Assembly (NCBI GenBank): GCA_035530875.1 | Contig: DATKUB010000006.1 | Coordinates: forward strand, 16,460 to 80,459 | Source of the DNA: JANXYY01 sp035530875 | GTDB taxonomy: Bacteria > Actinomycetota > Actinomycetes > Nanopelagicales > Nanopelagicaceae | Reading direction: 5' to 3' | DNA length: 64,000 nucleotides | Part shown: positions 9,191 through 17,756 of the stretch, piece after piece | Numbering within the stretch: position 1 is the stretch's first letter | How the letters are laid out: every line of letters starts with the position of its first letter | Made by a program: the position numbers and the translations under genes | Notes under the pieces: generated by a model | Told to the model about the DNA's origin: nothing | The model's input: the letters and a program-made list of their open reading frames with translations, nothing else | Databases searched by the model: none

Positions 9191-10180
9191 ATGGACGTTG
9201 ACCTTTCTTCGCTGCGGGCGTTGGTAATTGATAAAGACATTTCCTACGACCAGTTGGTTATCGCTATCGAGAGCGCCATTGCGAGTGCTTACCGGGCCAC
9301 CGAGGACGCCGCGCAGAATGCGCGGGTCCATCTCGACCGTGACACCGGCAAGATCTCCATCTTGGTTCCGGTTCTAAATGAAGACGGCGTGACCCTCGGT
9401 GAAGAAGAGGCTTCGCCTGCTGGGTTCGGCAGGATCGCGGCGAGCACCGCTAGGCAAGTCATTGTCCAGCGACTTCGCGAGGCAAATGATGAACTGATAA
9501 TCGGAGAATTCAATGGTCAGGTGGGGGACGTGGTTACCGGGGTGATTCAGCAAGGCCGCGACCAGCGAGTCGTGCACGTAGACCTTGGGCGAATCGAAGG
9601 AACAATTCCGCCGCAAGAACAAGTTCCGGGTGAGGTATACAAACACGGCGAATACCTAAGGTGCTTCGTCGTTGAGGTCAAGCGTGGAACAAAAGGCCCA
9701 CAAGTCATCCTCTCTCGCAGCCATCCATCACTAGTGAAGAAATTATTTGCCCTCGAAGTCCCCGAAGTCGCCGATGGCACGGTAGAGATCAAGGCAATCT
9801 CTCGTGAAGCTGGGCACCGGTCCAAGATCGCTGTTTACTCAAATCGACCCGGCGTTAACCCCAAAGGTTCCTGCATTGGTCCAATGGGGGCTCGGGCTAG
9901 AGCTGTTATGAACGAGCTCCACGGTGAGAAAATTGACATCGTGGAATGGTCTGAGGACCCCGCACTTTTTCTGGCTGAGGCGCTGGCGCCGGCGCGGGTC
10001 ACCAAGGTGGAGATTATTGATCTTGAGGCACGATCGGCCAGAATTACGGTGCCCGACTTCCAACTCTCCTTGGCGATCGGCAAAGAGGGGCAGAATGCTC
10101 GGTTGGCCGCCAGGCTCACGGGCTGGAAGATCGATATTCGTTCCGACGCGCCGACGGTGGCCATCGACAATCAGGCCTGA
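9191..10180 (+). CDS. nusA: transcription termination/antitermination factor NusA
   Basis: RNA polymerase-associated factor affecting pausing, termination and antitermination. 329 residues: N-terminal polymerase-binding domain (about 1-125), S1 domain (GDVVTGVIQQGRDQRVVHVD), then two KH domains (GACIGPMGARARAVMNELHGEKIDIVEW segment, read in parts, and LAIGKEGQNARLAARLTGWKIDI). It lacks the proteobacterial C-terminal acidic repeats, as expected in actinobacteria. The ATG abuts the rimP stop codon with no spacer, implying translational coupling. Confidence 0.95.
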   Translation: MDVDLSSLRALVIDKDISYDQLVIAIESAIASAYRATEDAAQNARVHLDRDTGKISILVPVLNEDGVTLGEEEASPAGFGRIAASTARQVIVQRLREANDELIIGEFNGQVGDVVTGVIQQGRDQRVVHVDLGRIEGTIPPQEQVPGEVYKHGEYLRCFVVEVKRGTKGPQVILSRSHPSLVKKLFALEVPEVADGTVEIKAISREAGHRSKIAVYSNRPGVNPKGSCIGPMGARARAVMNELHGEKIDIVEWSEDPALFLAEALAPARVTKVEIIDLEARSARITVPDFQLSLAIGKEGQNARLAARLTGWKIDIRSDAPTVAIDNQA

Positions 10181-10200
10181 GCCGATGGTTTCTGGGGAAA

Positions 10201-10509
10201 ATGAGCCTTGGCGAGGCGGTAGGCTTGGGTGTGATCGAGTCGGCACCTAAACCGATTGCTCCGATGCGAACTTGCATCGGCTGTCGGAAGTGCCAGCCGC
10301 GATCGCAGTTATTGCGTGTAGTACAGGAATCGGGTCTTCTCCGACCGGATCCGCTGGCTCGCCAGAAAGGTCGAGGCGCTTGGCTCCATGTCGAGTGTTT
10401 AGGCGAAGCGGTAAGAAGGAAAGCATTCAATCGGGCGCTCAAGTTCGACGGATTGCTGGATGTAGCACCGTTGTTGGGATTCCTATCCAGTGGGGGCGAA
10501 AGACGATGA
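10201..10509 (+). CDS. ylxR: YlxR/RnpM-type RNA-binding protein
   Basis: Small protein (102 residues) of the YlxR (DUF448) family, always found between nusA and infB. The hallmark is RTCIGCRKCQPRSQLLRVV, followed by DPLARQKGRGAWLHVECL and a helical tail. In Bacillus/Clostridia-type bacteria members bind RNase P RNA; that role is inferred here, not shown. The first 20 residues are poorly conserved, so a start a few codons downstream (GTG at 10231) remains possible; the ATG at 10201 has GGGGAAA directly upstream. Confidence 0.88.
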   Translation: MSLGEAVGLGVIESAPKPIAPMRTCIGCRKCQPRSQLLRVVQESGLLRPDPLARQKGRGAWLHVECLGEAVRRKAFNRALKFDGLLDVAPLLGFLSSGGERR

Positions 10510-10510
10510 A

Positions 10511-10598
10511 CTCTCGATGAGCACCGTAAGTAAGAAGAGCACGTCCATGAAGTAGTAACAACGGTCACGCAGGCTTTGCGGACCGAGACAGGAGCATT
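10511..10598 (+). promoter_or_regulatory. infB leader with conserved-looking minicistron and hairpin
   Basis: The 89 bases between ylxR and infB contain a 12-codon open frame (10517-10555, ATGAGCACC... to ATGAAGTAG) followed by a hairpin at 10562-10585 (CGGTC-A-CGCA / TGCG-GACCG with loop GGCTT). The infB ribosome site AGGAG follows at 10590-10594. I recall a similar ATGAAGT...ACGGTC...GACC arrangement before infB in other actinobacteria such as Streptomyces; that is memory, not a search. It could be a translational leader for IF2 or a conserved remnant of the ylxR 3' end. Confidence 0.45.
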
Positions 10599-13337
10599 GT
10601 GGCTAAGGTCCGCGTCTATGAGCTTGCTAAAGAGCTCGGTATGGAGAGCAAGGTCGTCCTTGCCAAACTCCAGGAACTGGGCGAGTTTGTCCGTTCGGCA
10701 TCATCAACTGTTGAACCCCCAGTTGTTCGTAAAATGCGCGAGTTGTACCCCGCCGCGCCTGTAACTGAAGCACCGGCTAAGAAGGCACCGACCAAAGCGG
10801 CGACGAAAAAGGCTGCCGCGGCGAAAGCGTCGGCTAAATCTGAACCTGAGAGCGATGCACCAACGGTTGAGACACCGGTGGCCCCAGTAGTTCCAGCGCC
10901 ACCTGTGGTTGAACCGGCACCGATCGTGTCTACCGCGCCCAGCGAATCAGGGGTCACGGCCAACGAATCGGCAACCCCCGTCTCCACCCCTCGGCCGCCG
11001 AGGCCCGGAAACAACCCATTTTCTTCACCCACCGAACCGCGGAGCATGCCGCCCAAGCCCGCAACTGCGCGTCCAGGGAACAATCCCTTCACTACCCCTG
11101 GCATCCCGCGACCCCCATCACGACCGACGGCCCCACCGTCTCGGCCCGGTGCGCCTCGTCCCGGCGGCCAAGGCGGCCCCAGCGCCCGCCCCGCAGGCCC
11201 GGGTGGAGTGCGACCAGGTTTCGCGGCGCGTCCACAACGTCCTGGCGGGCCGGTCGGTACCGGCGGTCCGACTTCTCGCCCATCCTTCCCTTCGTCACGT
11301 CCAGGCTCACGTCCAAGCGGAGCCCCGGGTGTGGGCTCAGGCGCTCCAGCCACCTCGGCACCGGCTGGTCGTGGTGGCCCACCAGGACGCGGTGGCCCCG
11401 GCGGCCGCGGCGGCGCCGCTGGCGCATTCGGCAAGCAAGGCGGTCGGTCTAAGGCGCGCAAGAGCAAGAAGGTGCGCCGTGAAGAATTCGACAATATGCA
11501 GGCACCGCAGTTGGGCGGGGTTGTTATTCCGCGCGGCGATGGTTCAACCGTTGTTCGCATGCCAAGAGGCGCATCACTCTCTGATTTCGCCGAGCGGATC
11601 GATGCAAATCCCGCCGCACTAGTAACGGCTCTGTTCCACTTGGGTGAAATGGTCACCGCAACTCAATCAGTTGATGAGGACACTTTTGCTCTTCTTGGTT
11701 CAGAACTCGGTTACGACATTCAAATTGTCAGCCCAGAAGATGAGGACCGTGAACTCCTTGAGGAGTTTGACATTGACCTCGATGCCGAGATTGCAGCCCT
11801 AACCGACGATGAGTTGGTTGCTCGTCCGCCGGTCGTAACAGTTATGGGCCACGTCGATCACGGTAAGACGCTCCTTCTGGATGCGATCCGCAATACCGGC
11901 GTTGTTCGGCGTGAAGCTGGCGGCATCACCCAGCACATTGGGGCCTACCAGGTTCATGCGATGCACGAAGAGGTAGATCGTGCCATCACCTTCATTGACA
12001 CCCCGGGTCACGAGGCTTTCACTGCTATGCGTGCCCGTGGCGCGAAGGTCACCGACATTGCAGTGCTTGTTGTCGCCGCTGATGATGGCGTCATGCCTCA
12101 GACCATTGAGGCGCTTAACCATGCGCAAGCGGCCGGTGTTCCCATCGTGGTTGCGGTCAACAAGATCGATAAAGAGGGGGCTAACCCGGCCAAAGTCCGT
12201 CAGCAACTTACTGAATACAACCTCGTTGCCGAGGAATATGGCGGGACGACGATCTTTGTCGACGTTTCGGCTAAGAGTGGGGTGGGCCTTGACCAACTTC
12301 TAGAGTCGATTCTCCTCACAGCAGATGCTGCTCTTGATTTGCGGGCTATCGCCGACACCTCAGCACGTGGTGTCGCCATTGAGGCGCACCTTGATCGAGG
12401 TCGTGGCCCGGTTGCCACGATGCTGATTCAACGCGGAACCCTTCGCGTTGGCGATGCAGTAGTCGCGGGCGGATCGTTCGGTCGGGTACGAGCTCTGCTA
12501 AATGATGAGGGCGAATTGATTCAAAGTGCTGGGCCATCAGATCCAGTGCAGGTTCTTGGATTTACGTCAGTGCCAAATGCTGGCGATAAGTTTCTTGTCG
12601 CCGATGAAGACCGTACTGCTCGCCAGATTGCCGAGAAGCGTCAGGCCGCTGAGCGGAATGCTCAACTCACCAAGGCTCGTAAGAAGATTTCACTTGAAGA
12701 CTTCATGGAGCAGTCAAAGGTTGAGACTCTAAACCTCATCATCAAGGGCGATGTAAGTGGTTCTGTTGAAGCACTTGAAGATGCATTGCTCAAAATCGAT
12801 GTTGGAAGTGAAGTCGAGATGAGAGTAATTCACCGTGGTGTTGGTGCCATTAATAACAACGACATCACGTTGGCGTCTGCGTCAAGTGCAGTAGTTATTG
12901 GCTTCAACGTTCGTCCAGAACGTCAGACTGCACAATTGGCCGACCGTGAAGGCGTAGATGTGCGCTTCTACTCAGTCATTTACCAAGCTATCGAAGAGGT
13001 CGAGAAGGCGCTTAAGGGTCTGCTCAAGCCCGAATTCGAAGAAGCCTCGCTTGGCTCTGCAGAAATTCGCGAGATCTTCCGGTCAAGCAAATTCGGCAAT
13101 ATTGCCGGTTGCATTGTCCGTGACGGCGTCATCAAACGTAATGCGAAGGCCCGAGTCCTCAGGGACGGCGTGGTTGTGGGAGACAATCTCCGGATCGAAT
13201 CTCTGCGTCGAATGAAAGATGATGCAACCGAGGTGCGTGAAGGATTTGAGTGCGGTATCGGACTTGGAACCTTTAACAATCTTCAAGTTGGTGACGTAGT
13301 TGAGACTTTCGAAATGCGCGAAAAGGTACGTGCATAA
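10599..13337 (+). CDS. infB: translation initiation factor IF-2
   Basis: GTPase that brings initiator tRNA to the ribosome. 912 residues: an IF2_N domain (residues 1-50), a long low-complexity Ala/Pro/Gly/Arg-rich linker (about 60-290, GC-rich at 11,030-11,440), a second IF2_N motif, then the G domain with GHVDHGKT, DTPGHEAF and NKID, followed by domains II-IV (RGPVATMLIQRGTLRVGD; FNVRPE). The GTG start has AGGAG five bases upstream and gives the canonical N-terminus AKVRVYELAKELG. rbfA starts 2 bp after the stop. Confidence 0.97.
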   Translation: MAKVRVYELAKELGMESKVVLAKLQELGEFVRSASSTVEPPVVRKMRELYPAAPVTEAPAKKAPTKAATKKAAAAKASAKSEPESDAPTVETPVAPVVPAPPVVEPAPIVSTAPSESGVTANESATPVSTPRPPRPGNNPFSSPTEPRSMPPKPATARPGNNPFTTPGIPRPPSRPTAPPSRPGAPRPGGQGGPSARPAGPGGVRPGFAARPQRPGGPVGTGGPTSRPSFPSSRPGSRPSGAPGVGSGAPATSAPAGRGGPPGRGGPGGRGGAAGAFGKQGGRSKARKSKKVRREEFDNMQAPQLGGVVIPRGDGSTVVRMPRGASLSDFAERIDANPAALVTALFHLGEMVTATQSVDEDTFALLGSELGYDIQIVSPEDEDRELLEEFDIDLDAEIAALTDDELVARPPVVTVMGHVDHGKTLLLDAIRNTGVVRREAGGITQHIGAYQVHAMHEEVDRAITFIDTPGHEAFTAMRARGAKVTDIAVLVVAADDGVMPQTIEALNHAQAAGVPIVVAVNKIDKEGANPAKVRQQLTEYNLVAEEYGGTTIFVDVSAKSGVGLDQLLESILLTADAALDLRAIADTSARGVAIEAHLDRGRGPVATMLIQRGTLRVGDAVVAGGSFGRVRALLNDEGELIQSAGPSDPVQVLGFTSVPNAGDKFLVADEDRTARQIAEKRQAAERNAQLTKARKKISLEDFMEQSKVETLNLIIKGDVSGSVEALEDALLKIDVGSEVEMRVIHRGVGAINNNDITLASASSAVVIGFNVRPERQTAQLADREGVDVRFYSVIYQAIEEVEKALKGLLKPEFEEASLGSAEIREIFRSSKFGNIAGCIVRDGVIKRNAKARVLRDGVVVGDNLRIESLRRMKDDATEVREGFECGIGLGTFNNLQVGDVVETFEMREKVRA

Positions 13338-13339
13338 AG

Positions 13340-13783
13340 ATGGCTCAGTCGCAGCGCGCTCGTAAAGTTTCAGACCGCATCCGCGTGGTCGTGGCTGAAT
13401 TTCTCGAACAGAAGATCAAGGACCCGCGTCTTGGCTTTGTGACGATTACGGATGTGCGCATCACAGGCGATTTGCAGCACGCATCAATTTTCTACACCGT
13501 CCTTGGTGGCGAAGATGAGCGTGCTGCGAGCGCTGCGGCGCTGGAAAGCGCGAAGGGTTTACTGCGTTCGACCGTCGGCAAGGAGATTGGAGTTCGACTG
13601 ACTCCATCCCTTGAGTTCGTTCCCGACGCGATTAATGAGACGGCCGCACATTTGGAATCAATTCTTGCCGAGGCAGCGGCTCGAGACCTAGAGATTGCTA
13701 AAGCGAGCGCCGGAGCTTCCTACGCTGGGGATACAGATCCATACAAGGCTGCCCGAGCCAAGGATGATGAAGAAGACGAATGA
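13340..13783 (+). CDS. rbfA: 30S ribosome-binding factor A
   Basis: Binds the 30S subunit during late 16S rRNA processing. 147 residues with the single KH-like domain: RKVSDRIRVVVAEFLEQKIKDPRLGFVTITDVRITGDLQHASIFYTVL (seen across residues 8-55), RLTPSLEFVPD, then an acidic disordered tail ending in DDEEDE. It follows infB by 2 bp and precedes truB by 6 bp, so it sits in the same transcript. Confidence 0.95.
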   Translation: MAQSQRARKVSDRIRVVVAEFLEQKIKDPRLGFVTITDVRITGDLQHASIFYTVLGGEDERAASAAALESAKGLLRSTVGKEIGVRLTPSLEFVPDAINETAAHLESILAEAAARDLEIAKASAGASYAGDTDPYKAARAKDDEEDE

Positions 13784-13789
13784 GTTGGC

Positions 13790-14677
13790 GTGAAGCCGCC
13801 TAGTGGGGCCCTCGATGGGTTGGTAATCGTCGATAAGGAAAGTGGATGGACAAGTCACGACGTCGTTGCTCGGATGCGACGAATCGCTGGCACCAGGCGT
13901 GTGGGTCATGCTGGAACCCTGGACCCTATGGCCACTGGCGTATTGATACTTGGAGTCAATCGCGCGACTAGATTGCTTGGTTATTTGGCCAATAAAAGCA
14001 AAACCTATGAAGCAACTATCCGTCTTGGCGCTACCACGATCACCGACGATGCTGAAGGCGAAATCACCGCCCAGTGTGCCCCAGACGACCTGGCACGGAT
14101 AACCGAGGACCTGGTCGAGGCCGAACTGGCCGGATTTCGCGGCGAGATCAAGCAGCGACCGAGTTCGGTGTCGGCCATCAAAATTGGCGGAGTTCGATCG
14201 TATGCCAAGGTGCGAGCCGGCGAAGAGGTGGTACTTCCCGAACGGGCCATAACGATTTATCGGCTGGAAGCCAAGGTGATCGGGCGAAGCAGTTCGCACA
14301 TCGATATCGCTGCCACCGTCGAGTGCTCTTCGGGTACCTACATCAGGGCCATAGCTAGAGACCTTGGAAGTCGCTTGGGCGTTGGGGGATACCTAACCTC
14401 TCTGCGTAGAACTGCGATTGATTCGTTCACCCTGGAATCAGCCAAGACCTTGAGCGAATTGGAAACAGAACTTGAGCTCATGCCGATGGTTGACGCGGCC
14501 AGGTTGACCTTCCCGACTCGCTGGCTAAATCAGAGCGAGCAACAAGCCCTTGGCCATGGCATCGCGGTGGCAGAGAGTGAAACTGGCGATGTCACGGCGG
14601 CAATATACGAAGATTCGTTGATCGCACTACTTCAGAATTCGGGCGCCAAAGCCAAGCCGCTGGCGGTATTTATATGA
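13790..14677 (+). CDS. truB: tRNA pseudouridine(55) synthase
   Basis: Converts U55 of the tRNA T-arm to pseudouridine. The 295-residue protein shows GLVIVDKESGWTSHDVV at the N-terminus, the catalytic aspartate in GHAGTLDPMATGVLILG, KTYEATIRLGATTITDDAEG, the RPSSVSAIKIGGVRSYA segment and GTYIRAIARDLG. The last about 75 residues form a small C-terminal domain. The GTG start lies 6 bp after rbfA without a strong ribosome site, consistent with coupling. Its stop overlaps the next start (ATGA). Confidence 0.95.
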   Translation: MKPPSGALDGLVIVDKESGWTSHDVVARMRRIAGTRRVGHAGTLDPMATGVLILGVNRATRLLGYLANKSKTYEATIRLGATTITDDAEGEITAQCAPDDLARITEDLVEAELAGFRGEIKQRPSSVSAIKIGGVRSYAKVRAGEEVVLPERAITIYRLEAKVIGRSSSHIDIAATVECSSGTYIRAIARDLGSRLGVGGYLTSLRRTAIDSFTLESAKTLSELETELELMPMVDAARLTFPTRWLNQSEQQALGHGIAVAESETGDVTAAIYEDSLIALLQNSGAKAKPLAVFI

Positions 14678-14961
14678 ACTCAATCAAGCAATTGCGTCTG
14701 CTGTACGGCCTTCCGCTAGCTCTGGCCATTGGTGCATTGATTCTCTCGCTCAATAACTCCCGCCCCCTTTACGCGACCCTGGCCCTAGTGCTTTTCATTG
14801 GCGCCTTCGTCACCCTGCAGTTTTTCAGTTCCAAAGTTAAACACGCCTTTGACGAATCTCTTTCTCGCACCGCTGAGAGTGCCACTCTGGCTGGCGCCCT
14901 CTTCTCGACTCTCTGGACGACCTTCGGGGCCGTGTTACTAATAACCATAAAGCGGCACTAG
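14674..14961 (+). CDS. small three-helix membrane protein, unknown function
   Basis: 95-residue protein with three clear hydrophobic segments (about 12-27, 33-50 and 72-92) separated by short polar loops, the second loop containing KVKHAFDESLSRTAESATLA. The start overlaps the truB stop (ATGA), and ribF begins 12 bp after it, so it is co-transcribed. I do not recognise the family. Being wedged in the truB-ribF operon suggests a real, expressed gene rather than noise. Confidence 0.7.
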   Translation: MNSIKQLRLLYGLPLALAIGALILSLNNSRPLYATLALVLFIGAFVTLQFFSSKVKHAFDESLSRTAESATLAGALFSTLWTTFGAVLLITIKRH

Positions 14962-14973
14962 GGTTTATTTACT

Positions 14974-15900
14974 GTGGGCATCCCATTCTGGTTCGGCAAA
15001 CAACCCGCCGTGGAACAAGGCGCTGTTATTGCGATGGGCGTCTTCGATGGGGTTCACCTTGGCCATCGCCAAATAATTGCAGCAGCGAAAAAAAAAGCCG
15101 AAGAACTTGACCTCTCGCTAATCGCTCTCACCTTTGATCCGCACCCAACCGCGGTGCTTGCCCCGGATCGGCAACCCGCGATGCTCACGACCGTCTCCTA
15201 CCGGGCCGAGTTGCTTCTCGACGCTGGCGCAGACGCAGTCGTGGTCTGGCCCTTCACCAAAGAGTTTGCCTCTTATCTCCCCGAGCGTTTTGTGGATGAA
15301 ATCTTGATCCAAGCACTTAGTGCCAAGGCAGTTTTTGTCGGTGAGAATTTTACCTACGGTCACAAGGCATCGGGTTCGGTGGATCAACTCGGCCGCGATG
15401 GCGTGGCAAAAGGGTTTGAAGTTGAAGTGATACCCCTCCTGACCGGCGGGATGGAGCCATTCTCATCAACTCTGATTCGATCGGCGATAGTAAGCGGAGA
15501 TCTTCAGCGAGCGTGGCAACTCCTGGCCCGGCCACACTGCGTAGAGGGGCTGGTGATTCATGGAGATGCCCGTGGGCGCCAACTGGGGTACCCAACCGCC
15601 AATCTCTCCCTCTTGCCGCACACCTGTATCCCCGGTGATGGCGTCTATGCAGGTTGGCTAACGGTCGCCGGAGAGCGGTGGCCGGCGGCTATCTCGGTCG
15701 GCACCAACCCCACCTTCGATGGCATTGAACGCCGGGTTGAGGCTTATGCCCTGGACCGGGAAGATCTGGCCCTTTATGACCAGGTGGCTCGGGTGGATTT
15801 TGGTTGGCGGCTCCGCGAAACGCTCAAATTCGCTTCGGTTGATGACCTTCTGGTCCAAATGGCCAAGGATTGCGATCGGGCCAGAGAGTTGACTAGATAG
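14974..15900 (+). CDS. ribF: bifunctional riboflavin kinase / FAD synthetase
   Basis: Makes FMN and then FAD from riboflavin. 308 residues. The N-terminal nucleotidyltransferase domain shows MGVFDGVHLGHRQII, TFDPHPTAVL and GENFTYGHKASG. The C-terminal riboflavin kinase domain shows GDARGRQLGYPTANLSL, DGVYAGWL and SVGTNPTFDG. Length is normal. GTG at 14974 gives the expected N-terminus. It is the last gene of the operon before the convergent Fic fragment, which ends 2 bp downstream. Confidence 0.95.
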   Translation: MGIPFWFGKQPAVEQGAVIAMGVFDGVHLGHRQIIAAAKKKAEELDLSLIALTFDPHPTAVLAPDRQPAMLTTVSYRAELLLDAGADAVVVWPFTKEFASYLPERFVDEILIQALSAKAVFVGENFTYGHKASGSVDQLGRDGVAKGFEVEVIPLLTGGMEPFSSTLIRSAIVSGDLQRAWQLLARPHCVEGLVIHGDARGRQLGYPTANLSLLPHTCIPGDGVYAGWLTVAGERWPAAISVGTNPTFDGIERRVEAYALDREDLALYDQVARVDFGWRLRETLKFASVDDLLVQMAKDCDRARELTR

Positions 15901-15902
15901 AA

Positions 15903-17048
15903 CTACCTGAGATCAGCCGGAAGCAGCAAGTGCTTACCCAATCGCTGCGCATCAGAAGCGTCAATCAGGGCATTGGTTTTCTCAAGCCACAACCGGGCGC
16001 TTGCAAGGGTAGAGAAGTCGACCTGCGCACCCCACTGCCAAGCATTTGCCAGTACTCGGACGAGCAATCGTCCGTCACCTTCTCGCGACAGCCGACGCAG
16101 GCCGTCGAGATAGTCGTTTCTGAGGATCAAGGGCAGAAGGATTCGGTGCTGGCTTTCTGCGCTCAACTCAGCGTTCATGGCTAGACGGGCCAGGCGACCA
16201 TTGCCATCGTCGAATGGGTGAACCTCGGAGATTAGAAACATCATGTACACGGCCCGCTGAAATGGTGAAAGCAATTGGTCGCGTAATTCGAAACCACGCC
16301 TTAGTGTTCCGCGAACCTGCGCTGGCGCAACGAAACGGTACGAGCCGAATTGATTGGCTTCCTGCTTGAATTGCCCTGGTCGGTTTTGGGGCCTGAGCGC
16401 GAGGATGCGCGCATGACGATTTTGGAGTTGCTCCAATAATTGGTCAGGGCTAGTCGCGACAGTTGCAGATTCTTCGGCATCCTTAATCAAGACATATGTA
16501 CTGCTCACATCATGAGCATCGGCTGGGCGAGATGATGGAACCTTGTGTTCGTAGACGATCTTGATCGCCTCATCAACCGAAAACTCAGTTCCTTCAATGA
16601 AGTTCGAAAGGTACGACTCGAAGAATGCTTGTTCCGCCAGAGCGGTGGGAACGAGCACTGGTAGTTGCAAGGGATGAGGGTCGAGTTCGCCACTTCGGAG
16701 TTGTTCGGCAAAGTTGGTGAAGGCAGCCAGCCGTGACACATCCCATCCCTCGCCCTTGCTCATTGGGGCCAGCAAGCCATTTCCAGGAGCCTGGCGCGTA
16801 CCTAAGGCAGCACCAATCATCTTGTCCAGCTCTGCAAATCGGTCTTCTTGATCGAGTAGTACAGACAACTCGCGGGCCCGGTCGCGAAACCGGTTGAGTC
16901 GATCAGGTGAGTACTGCTGCGCCAGTTGAGCGACCCAAGAGGCCATCTCATCAGTGGATAGCGTGCGCGCTATTCCCTTGCGAGTTCGCGAGGTAGCTAA
17001 GTTCTCAATCAACGCTCGCGGAATCGAGGATCTATGGACCCCTCCCAT
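15903..17048 (-). CDS. Fic-domain protein, C-terminal part of a broken AbiEi-like/Fic fusion
   Basis: From the ATG at 17048 this encodes about 381 residues with a complete Fic core. The catalytic motif is HPFDDGNGRLAR (transfers AMP or a related group to target hydroxyls). It is preceded by an inhibitory-helix-like motif S-x-x-x-E-G in YLSNFIEGTEF, and by the family segment RHARILALRPQNRPGQFK. The frame stays open to a TTG at 17183, but bases 17102-17183 belong to insertion-like repeats, so that extension is probably not real. Homologues as I recall them carry an N-terminal AbiEi/winged-helix part ending just before MGGVHRSSIPRALIENL. A matching N-terminal fragment lies at 19052-19404. The protein may be silent, or a still-active truncated enzyme. 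Confidence 0.7.
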   Translation of the reverse strand: MGGVHRSSIPRALIENLATSRTRKGIARTLSTDEMASWVAQLAQQYSPDRLNRFRDRARELSVLLDQEDRFAELDKMIGAALGTRQAPGNGLLAPMSKGEGWDVSRLAAFTNFAEQLRSGELDPHPLQLPVLVPTALAEQAFFESYLSNFIEGTEFSVDEAIKIVYEHKVPSSRPADAHDVSSTYVLIKDAEESATVATSPDQLLEQLQNRHARILALRPQNRPGQFKQEANQFGSYRFVAPAQVRGTLRRGFELRDQLLSPFQRAVYMMFLISEVHPFDDGNGRLARLAMNAELSAESQHRILLPLILRNDYLDGLRRLSREGDGRLLVRVLANAWQWGAQVDFSTLASARLWLEKTNALIDASDAQRLGKHLLLPADLR

Positions 17049-17101
17049 CCAGAGCGCGTCATCGGCAAGAGCGGTGGATCCGGTACGTATTGCAATGCAG
17101 A

Positions 17102-17149
17102 GGGATCCGCAAAAGTAAGAGCGTTTTTTCTGTGAGGATCCGCAGAAGT
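17102..17149. repeat. two copies of an insertion-end-like repeat (left side of island)
   Basis: GGGATCCGCAAAAGT at 17102-17116 and AGGATCCGCAGAAGT at 17135-17149 are direct copies, 33 bp apart. The inverse complement of nearly the same word occurs at 19037-19051. They sit exactly where the coding similarity of the Fic fragment starts, so they look like the end of a mobile element or site-specific insert. An alternative is operator sites for the downstream gene. Confidence 0.5.
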
Positions 17150-17267
17150 CGACAGTTACTTTGTCTAAGCGAGGTGCTAACAAATGCTAATTTGAGCGGA
17201 AATCCAGTTCCAAATACCCATTCGTCAAACCTAAAATTGAAAAGTCTCAAACCTGGGTTTTAGGCGT

Positions 17268-17280
17268 TTTCACGCTCAAA
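17268..17280. repeat. 13-bp inverted repeat, left copy
   Basis: TTTCACGCTCAAA at 17268-17280 is the perfect reverse complement of TTTGAGCGTGAAA at 18929-18941. The pair encloses the MNT/HEPN cassette and the HNH remnant and is nested inside the outer repeats at 17102 and 19051. It contains no recognised recombinase site and no matching target duplication. Confidence 0.6.
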
Positions 17281-17372
17281 TGGAAATTGAATCCGAAGGA
17301 GGAGCAATGACAAGGTGGTGGCCGTTCTTGTGCAACGAGGCAGGGGGAAGCGAATCGACCGGCGGCCACAAG
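17281..17372. other. short gap between inverted repeat and HEPN-like gene
   Basis: Contains a strong AGGAGGA ribosome-site-like sequence before an ATG at 17307 on the plus strand. The frame that follows runs only into the antisense of the HEPN-like gene and shows no recognisable protein. It may be the surviving 5' end of a lost gene, perhaps the element's own recombinase. Confidence 0.3.
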
Positions 17373-17756
17373 TCAATACGTCATGGCCTTCTCGACCAAT
17401 GCCTTGGCGGCCCGCTCAGCCCGCTTTCTGTCATCGGCCAGCGCATCTTTGTGTGTATAGCCAGTTCTGGTCTTCATGCCTAAAAGAGCGGCGAGATGCT
17501 TGGCGCTCGGTTTATCGGCAGTCTTCAGGAGGGCAACAGCAGAGCCATGATCATCACCTTGGTGGTGGTGGCCCAATTTGGCGCAGCAGATAACATCCGA
17601 AGCGGCAATGCCAGCTAAAACGCATAGTTGGACGAAGGAGTCCGTGCCATCCGGTGTATCGACAATGATGCCAAGGCTCTGAGCAGAAGTTAGAAAATCC
17701 ATCGCCTTCTTCTTGCGTCCGCGCCTAACTTCCGGAGGGCATGGGTTATTGCCCAC
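17373..17756 (-). CDS. HEPN-like protein, probable toxin partner of the nucleotidyltransferase
   Basis: About 127 residues from a GTG at 17756. The C-terminal half is all-helical with AGIAASDVICCAKLG, HGSAVALLKTADKPSAKHLAALLGMKTRTGYTH and a helix DRKRAERAAKALVEKA. RTGYTH fits the R-x4-H motif of HEPN RNases. The gene starts inside the end of the nucleotidyltransferase gene (about 11-nt overlap), the order typical of MNT-HEPN toxin-antitoxin pairs in which the MNT protein modifies the HEPN toxin. HEPN assignment is by motif and context, not a profile search. A shorter start (ATG at 17702) is possible. Confidence 0.55.
   Translation of the reverse strand: MGNNPCPPEVRRGRKKKAMDFLTSAQSLGIIVDTPDGTDSFVQLCVLAGIAASDVICCAKLGHHHQGDDHGSAVALLKTADKPSAKHLAALLGMKTRTGYTHKDALADDRKRAERAAKALVEKAMTY

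Noticed and set aside
10616..11656. Long minus-strand open frame, Gly/Pro-rich
   Set aside because: Antisense of the low-complexity linker of IF-2; high GC keeps it open, no ribosome site or motif.
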